A DNA stretch of 50,007 nucleotides from Gyrodactylus bullatarudis (Eukaryota; Platyhelminthes; Monogenea; Gyrodactylidea; Gyrodactylidae). The notes beneath the pieces were generated by a model that worked only from the letters and a program-made list of their open reading frames with translations, was not told the origin of the DNA and made no database searches. The stretch spans positions 1 through 50,007 of the forward strand of contig SSNU01000320.1 in assembly GCA_012064415.1 (NCBI GenBank), given 5' to 3'. Position numbers and translations under genes: made by a program. Shown in pieces: positions 44,569-50,007 of the stretch (positions within the stretch are counted from its first letter, which is position 1; each line of letters begins with the position of its first letter).

Positions 44569-47500
44569 ATGACTGTTGCCATTAAAGAACCTGACACTAC
44601 CAAGAAGAACGAAAAGCAGAATGAGATTGTAATTATTTTATTATTTATTTCTATATTCTTAAACAGTCTGATGAAGATGCTGAGCTACAAGAAAATTTGA
44701 ACCTCCTTGTAACGAGATTACAAGAAAATGATTCCTCTCTTTACAAGGCATCCCTCGAATCATTAAGAACTATAATTAGAAGTTCAACTACCTCTTTGAC
44801 ATCTGTTCCAAAGCCTCTTAAATTTATGCGTGAACATTATGATAAAATGAAAGAGATACACGAAAAAATTACCGACAAAAATACGAAAAAATTATGTGCG
44901 GATATTGTTTCAATTTTGAGCATCACCTTGGAAGATCCTGAAAAAAAATTTGATAGCCTTAAATATCGTTTGATAGGATCATGCGAAGAAATTGGAGCCT
45001 GGGGTCATGAATATGTTAGACACATTTCCAGTCAAATTACAGGTATTTGGAACAAAAATGATCTGTGTTCCTCAAACCGTAAGTAAAATATCATTTTTTA
45101 TTCCACATCATGAACATCATTCAAATTGAATTAAGTATATATGTTACCGTGAATATGGGAAATCGTTCATTTTCCCGTAAAATGGGAAATATTTATATTA
45201 ATAAGAACGAGGGTCATGATGATATTTTTAAAATCTTTTGTTCAAAATGTTCACTTTGGAGGATAACATAGTCGTCTCTCTATTACATTTCCTACTTATT
45301 GAGTCTCACAGAATCAAACTGCACAAAAAGTGAAGCTAAGCGCTTTATGCAACGCGTAAATTTATTTTAAGTTAATGGTGTTGCAAAGGCACTATCTTAC
45401 TTCAAATTTTTGAAGAAATATCATACCCAAGTTATGGATGGAATTTACACTTAGATTGCTGCCCAAGAATAAGGAGTAAGAAACTTGTCATAGTTGAGAA
45501 TCCTAGCGAAATTTTCTAGTAGGAAATGTAATAGAGACGACTATTTTATCTGAAAATTTTGAACGTAAGATTTTAAAAATATCATCATGACCCTCGTTCA
45601 TTAATTATTGGTCAAAAAAGGTTTCATTAAAAGTATGTTTGAAAAGTAAGACAATATCACGAATGAAACAAGCCCTTTGAATGAAATAAAATCTTATTAC
45701 TTTGAACATGATTCCCATTTTTACTAGGGATTATTGTCCATTCACTGATTTCCCATTTTCACGTTGAAGTTTTCAGTGAAAAGGGTGAATATTTCCCATT
45801 TTCACTACTGATTTTCGTCAGTTCACTGATTTCCCATATTCACGGTAACAAATATATCGTTTGTTAATGACGACTATACTTTTAGTCTTTTCATAACTTA
45901 ATTTTAATGTTTTTAGTTTCTAATGAAAATCAAAAAAATAAAAAGGAATATATGAAATTAATTCATGAAATACTTCCTTATCTCATGGACCATAATGCCG
46001 AATCAGAGGCCATTGATCTGTGCATTGAAGTTGAAGAACTCGATTTGATACATAAATATACAAGTAAAAATAACTATGAGCGTGTATGCCTTTACATGTT
46101 TAGTTGTGTGCCATTTCTGCCTAGTCCTGATAACAATAAATTGTTAATGGTTTGCACAACAATTTATCGTACATATGAAGATATTGGTAATGCAATACGC
46201 TGTGCACTTCGAATGAACAATCAGGATTTAGCCATAGAAATTTTCGAAGAATCTAAAAGTTTTCAATCACAGCCTTTTGTAAAAGAAAAGAGTAGTGTTT
46301 CAAAACAATTGGCTTATCTTTTGGGAAGACATCAATTTGTGCAACCATTTTATGATGCTGTTGCTAAAGGAGAGGAAGAGCTTGCTGAAACTTTAGGCAA
46401 TACTAAGTTATATGAAAGCTTTCAATCACTGGGCAGAGAACTGGATATTCTTGAACCAAAGTCTCCTGAAGATATCTATAAAAGTCATTTAGAGTCGAGA
46501 ACAGGACAGGTTAGCCACTATGATAATCCAAAGTTGAATCTTGCTTCTTCTTTTGTCAACGGCCTAGTCAATTGTGGATTTGGAAAAGATAAACTTCTCC
46601 AAGGTGACATAATTGACAACTCTTGGATCAATAAACAGAAAGATTTTGCTAAAATGAATACTGTTGCTACATTGGGATGGATTATGCTCTGGGATGTTGA
46701 TTGCGGTATGAGTCAAATCGATAAATACTTTTATTCGGATGATAGTTACATTCGAGCTGGTGCTCTGCTGGGATGTGGTGTATGCAATTGTGGTGTTAAT
46801 AATGAATGCGATCCTGCACTTGCTCTTCTTGGGAAACAAGTTGAAGATCCCAATGAAGCCTTCAGTAAAGCATCTATAATCGGATTAGGTGTTGGTTATG
46901 CAGGTACAGCTAAGGCAGACGTTATAAATACGCTCCTCCCTGTTATTTTGATTGAAGATGAGTCAAAATACCCGCTATCTTGTCTTGCAGCTCTTTCGTG
47001 TGGTCTCATTGCTGTCGGAACTTTAAATGGAGATGTCACCAGCACGATCATACAAAAAATGTTGGAAAAAGGCCCTGCAAATTCTTATCACACTCGCTTT
47101 ATGGCTCTTGGTTTAGCTCTCACATGTATGCAACGTCAAGAAGATGCAGAGGTTATTTTAGCTTCTCTTGAGGCTGTCTCTGAACCTTTTAAATCCATGG
47201 CTCACATGATGTGTGACTTCTGTGCATATGCAGGTGAGAAATTAATTATATTTTCAGAAATAAATATTACATTATTTTAGTTAGATTTAAGACTCATAGG
47301 GAAAGTGAATAACAAGTGAACACAACTTTTTTATATGCTAGTCGGAGTTAGTCACTGAAATATAAACTTGTTTTCAGAATCAAAATAAAATATCATTCTG
47401 CATGACGGTCGGTAATTAATTATAGAATAGATAATTCTTTTATTTTTTAGGAACTGGAAATGTTCTCAAAGTTCAACGTCTTCTACAAATTTTAAGCGAA

Positions 47501-48572
47501 AAAGTTGAGACCAATGAATCCAAATCTGGTGAAAAGGATCGCAAATACAATAAGAAAAATTCTAAAAATGCTGATGGAACACCTATTAAGAAAAGTAAAA
47601 AAAGATCTAGTAAATCAGATGCTAGTAAAAATGAGTCCGAAGCTATGGAGACTGATAATAAAGATGAATCTGTTCCTAACTCAAATGATTTGGAGGAAAA
47701 ATCAGATTTCAATTTTGTAGCTCATCAAAGTTTCGCTGCCCTAGGTGTCGCTATGATATCAATGGGTGAAGATATTGGTTTAGATATGGCATTTAGAATT
47801 TTTGGCCATCTGGTGAGTTTGAATACATAATTATTATCATCAATTTTTATATTATTGATTAATTTAGTTAAGATTTGGAGAGTCTTCGGTTAAACGAGCT
47901 GTTATAATGTCATTGGCGTTGAGCTACGTTTCCAATCCTCAGCTGAAGGTGCTTGACACTCTAAGCAAATTTAGTCACGATATGGACAACGATATTGCAA
48001 CTAATTCAATTCTAGCCTTAGGTATTGTCGGGGCTGGTACAAATAATGCTCGCTTAGCAGCAATGCTTCGTCAACTAGCAAGTTATCATTCTCGTGAACA
48101 CAATTTCTTATATATGGTCAGACTTGCCCAAGGCTTGACACATCTTGGAAAAGGAACGCTAACTCTTTCCCCATTTCATAGTGATAGAAGTCTATTGAGA
48201 CCAGTTTCATTAGCAGCATTACTTACAGTGGCAGTTTCTTGGCTCGATCCAAAGCAGATGTTTCAAGCTAAAAATGAAAATTTAATTTTTTATCTAACTC
48301 CTGCAATTCAACCACGAATGCTGATGACTTTCGATGAAGAATTAAACCCACTTAGCGTTCCTGTTCGCGTGGGCCAAGCTGTAGATGTTGTAGGTCAGGC
48401 GGGTCGCCCAAAAACACTCACTGGATTTCAAACACATTCAACGCCAGTCTTACTATCTCATGGTGAAAGAGCTGAGCTTGCTACAGAAGATTACATTGCA
48501 GTGACAAAACTCCCATTAGAAGGTTTTATAATACTTGCTAAGAATCCTGATAGTAATAACAAGAGCAAATAA
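44569..48572 (+). CDS. PSMD2: 26S proteasome regulatory subunit RPN1
   Basis: RPN1 is the largest-class non-ATPase subunit of the 19S base; it docks ubiquitin receptors and UBL shuttle factors. Five exons (44569-44628, 44667-45078, 45917-47233, 47451-47812, 47868-48572) join in frame to 951 aa; human is 908. Conserved blocks are [52 protein letters not shown], proteasome/cyclosome repeats ([57 protein letters not shown]) and the C-terminal [42 protein letters not shown]. Exon 4 encodes a Lys/Ser/Asp-rich insert longer than the human acidic linker and explains much of the extra length. Introns are 38, 838, 217 and 55 nt; intron 2 holds a MITE. An AATAAA lies at 48601-48606. Confidence 0.98.
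45143..45849. mobile_element. MITE in PSMD2 intron 2, with nested palindrome
   Basis: Termini GTTACCGTGAATATGGGAAA (45143 onward) and its inverse ending at 45849 bound about 707 bp. An inner palindrome pairs 45208-45300 (ACGAGGGTCATGATGATATT, a GTCGTCTC core, TACATTTCCTACT) with 45510-45600. The right side carries repeated TTCACTGATTTCCCAT and TTTCCCATTTTCAC motifs. The flanks are AT-repeats, so the target duplication (perhaps TA or TATAT) is ambiguous. It accounts for most of the 838-nt intron. Confidence 0.75.
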
Positions 48573-48600
48573 GCGAGAATTAAAATCAGGAGAAAAACAT

Positions 48601-48606
48601 AATAAA
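48601..48606 (+). other. Polyadenylation signal of PSMD2
   Basis: AATAAA 28 nt past the stop, followed by a further AATAAA-like run at 48605-48610. Confidence 0.55.
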
Positions 48607-48612
48607 TAAATT

Positions 48613-48937
48613 CTTTATAAATTTTGCAAATAAACTTTAAAAATTTCAAGTTGAAATCTATAATTTATAAAATTGAAAATTAGCAGGATGAAGATTTTTT
48701 ATTGAAAAAAATTATAAGAGGATCATGATTAGGGACCCGATTGTATTGATTGTAACATGTACAATTATTCGAAAACAATTACTTGATTGTATACTATACA
48801 ATGTATAGCCTTGTTTCAACCAAGTAATTATATTGTACAAGTATCTTGCAATTAATTGTTTAATTATTGTCCATTTACTACTTACAAGGGAAAAATTATT
48901 AAGTTTACTAAAATTAGGTATACATTATTAATTATTA
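48613..48937. other. Intergenic, short imperfect palindrome only
   Basis: TGTACAATTATTC near 48758 and AATTACTTG near 48777 pair imperfectly with CAAGTAATTATATTGTACA near 48820-48838, with a small inner ATTGTATACTATACAAT palindrome. This is probably a decayed MITE. No gene was seen. Confidence 0.4.
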
Positions 48938-49261
48938 CAGTTGTCCTTCGGGTTTGGCAAATGGGAAAGGGCACACCTTAATAATTTTTGTGTGTGTAAA
49001 TACTTTTCATTTTTTGATGAGTAAAAAAGAAATGATAATTAAAAGTTTTTAAAAAATCGTATGCATAATTATTCTAAATTGTAGAGCTTCTAATGTACAA
49101 CGTACACTTAGAAGACTGTAATTAGTATTACAAATTTTTCAAACTTGTAATTATAATCACTTTTTAACTCAAGAAAAAATGTGTATGATTGAAATATTTT
49201 ATTTTATACAGAAATAATTAAGGTGTGCCCTTTCCCATATGCCAAACCCGAAGGACAACTG
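48938..49261. mobile_element. Mariner-type MITE (324 bp, TA duplication)
   Basis: Inverted repeats of about 46 bp begin CAGTTGTCCTTCGGGTTTGG, run through GGGAAAGGGCACACC and are bordered by TA on both sides (48936-48937 and 49262-49263). TA duplication and a CAG start fit the Tc1/mariner superfamily. There is no coding sequence; the centre contains a TGTACAACGTACA palindrome. Confidence 0.8.
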
Positions 49262-49293
49262 TATTTAAAAAAAGTTTATTCTTGTTACAATTT

Positions 49294-49483
49294 TGTTGAG
49301 TTCTTGGATGAGACATAGTGAACACACGTTTTCGGGTATTAGGCCCTAATAATTAGGGAGAGTTATATTTATTAACAATTAAAACAATAATCTCTATGAG
49401 CCAAATTGTATAAAACATTTGTTTAAATAATATTTGGCTCGGATATAAATATGAAATAGTATTCGGGATTATGCTTCTCAACA
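49294..49483 (-). mobile_element. 3' LTR of a Ty3/gypsy-like retrotransposon
   Basis: On the minus strand the polypurine tract AGAGAAGGGGGA (49484-49495) is followed at once by TGTTGAG, and the unit closes with CTCAACA at 49294-49300. This is a 190-bp LTR with 7-bp inverted ends TGTTGAG/CTCAACA. The integrase stop codon lies just inside the LTR. The 5' LTR is outside the window, so the boundary is inferred from the ends and the PPT only. Confidence 0.65.
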
Positions 49484-50005
49484 TCCCCCTTCTCTGAGAC
49501 GAGGCGGCAACTGAGTTTTTCGAGTTGACTTGGGTCGTGTCGTCACTGGGGCTGGAGTCGGACGAGTAGGGATCTTCGGGACGATGGTGTTGGGTGTAGG
49601 ACTCGTTGGAACGGATGAAGTTGGGATTTTAAATGACGCAACTAATTCTGAGAGTAAGTCTTCAGTGTCATATCTAGGTTTCACATGATTTACGTGCACT
49701 GATCGGGTACGGCCTTCTTCGTTCTCGACATCGAGTATCAAGCCTGTGGATTTCTTGACAATACCTTTCGTCCACCTGGCATTTGGCGTGTTGTGCTTGT
49801 CATGGAACCAAACTTTTTGGGAAATCGGGAATCTGGAATTTGGGACTGAAATGGCAATTTTGGGTAAATTTATCGGGTTCATTATTGATAACTTCGTGTT
49901 CACTCTCCTCCCGAACATAATTTCAGATGGGGATTTGCCATTCAAAGTTGCATTAGGTGTGGATCTATAATAGGACAGAAAGATGTTAATTGCTTCTTTT
50001 TTGGG
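49478..50005 (-). CDS. Ty3/gypsy-like integrase C-terminus (partial)
   Basis: The frame is open from the window edge to a TGA at 49478-49480, about 175 codons. It begins INIFLSYYRSTPNATLNGKS, then PSEIMFGRRVNTKL: the conserved end of the integrase core in gypsy-type elements (YR-TPH, G-SP-E--FGR). A chromatin-binding-like tail follows with QKVWFHDKHN, WTKGIVKKSTG and SVHVNHVKPRY, then a Pro/Thr/Arg-rich end. The preceding gag, protease, RT and RNase H would lie to the right, outside the window. No stop or frameshift interrupts the visible part. Confidence 0.85.
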   Translation of the reverse strand, partial: PKKEAINIFLSYYRSTPNATLNGKSPSEIMFGRRVNTKLSIMNPINLPKIAISVPNSRFPISQKVWFHDKHNTPNARWTKGIVKKSTGLILDVENEEGRTRSVHVNHVKPRYDTEDLLSELVASFKIPTSSVPTSPTPNTIVPKIPTRPTPAPVTTRPKSTRKTQLPPRLREGGC

Positions 50006-50007
50006 AT

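Noticed and set aside
47473..47712. 79-codon minus-strand Leu/Ser-rich frame
   Set aside because: Antisense shadow of the Lys/Ser-rich insert in PSMD2 exon 4.

Overview
This is AT-rich DNA from an animal. Five conserved, intron-containing metazoan genes can be rebuilt exon by exon with consistent splice phases: GFM1, TRIO, PRADC1, DIS3L and PSMD2. A spectrin-repeat Trio RhoGEF places it in the Metazoa. The transposon set (piggyBac, Merlin, Penelope-like, Ty3/gypsy-like, many MITEs) and the 5'-proximal introns of only 26-38 nt suggest an invertebrate. Very short 5' introns are known in schistosomes, but a flatworm cannot be separated here from an AT-rich arthropod such as a copepod, so no species is named.

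Layout. 1-1.0 kb: an unassigned open frame at the window edge and a decayed Merlin transposase. 1.76-5.03 kb (-): GFM1, mitochondrial elongation factor G, 5 exons. 5.56-15.85 kb (-): TRIO-type RhoGEF, 18 exons, complete but apparently without the second DH domain. 16.00-16.68 kb (+): PRADC1-like secreted PA-domain protein, 4 tiny exons. 17.43-34.66 kb (+): an unrecognised gene of three phase-compatible exons with two introns of over 8 kb that are full of foldback elements, a Penelope-like fragment, a nested TIR element with a tRNA-like core, and a 614-nt assembly gap inside an inverted repeat. 35.6-39.6 kb: an 83-bp piggyBac MITE, an apparently intact 2.06-kb piggyBac, and a 762-bp long-TIR foldback element. 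These probably lie in the last intron of DIS3L. 40.05-44.43 kb (-): DIS3L, the cytoplasmic exosome nuclease. 44.57-48.57 kb (+): PSMD2/RPN1 of the 26S proteasome. 48.94-50.0 kb: a mariner-type MITE, then the 3' LTR and integrase C-terminus of a Ty3/gypsy-like element running off the window on the minus strand.

The genes are housekeeping (mitochondrial translation, cytoplasmic RNA decay, protein degradation) or signalling (Trio) and do not form one pathway. Two pairs, TRIO/PRADC1 and DIS3L/PSMD2, are divergent with about 140 bp between start codons, so each pair probably shares a bidirectional promoter. The most unusual signal is the group of introns of 26, 29, 32, 32, 33 and 38 nt, all at the 5' ends of four unrelated genes. 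The second is the single-DH Trio.
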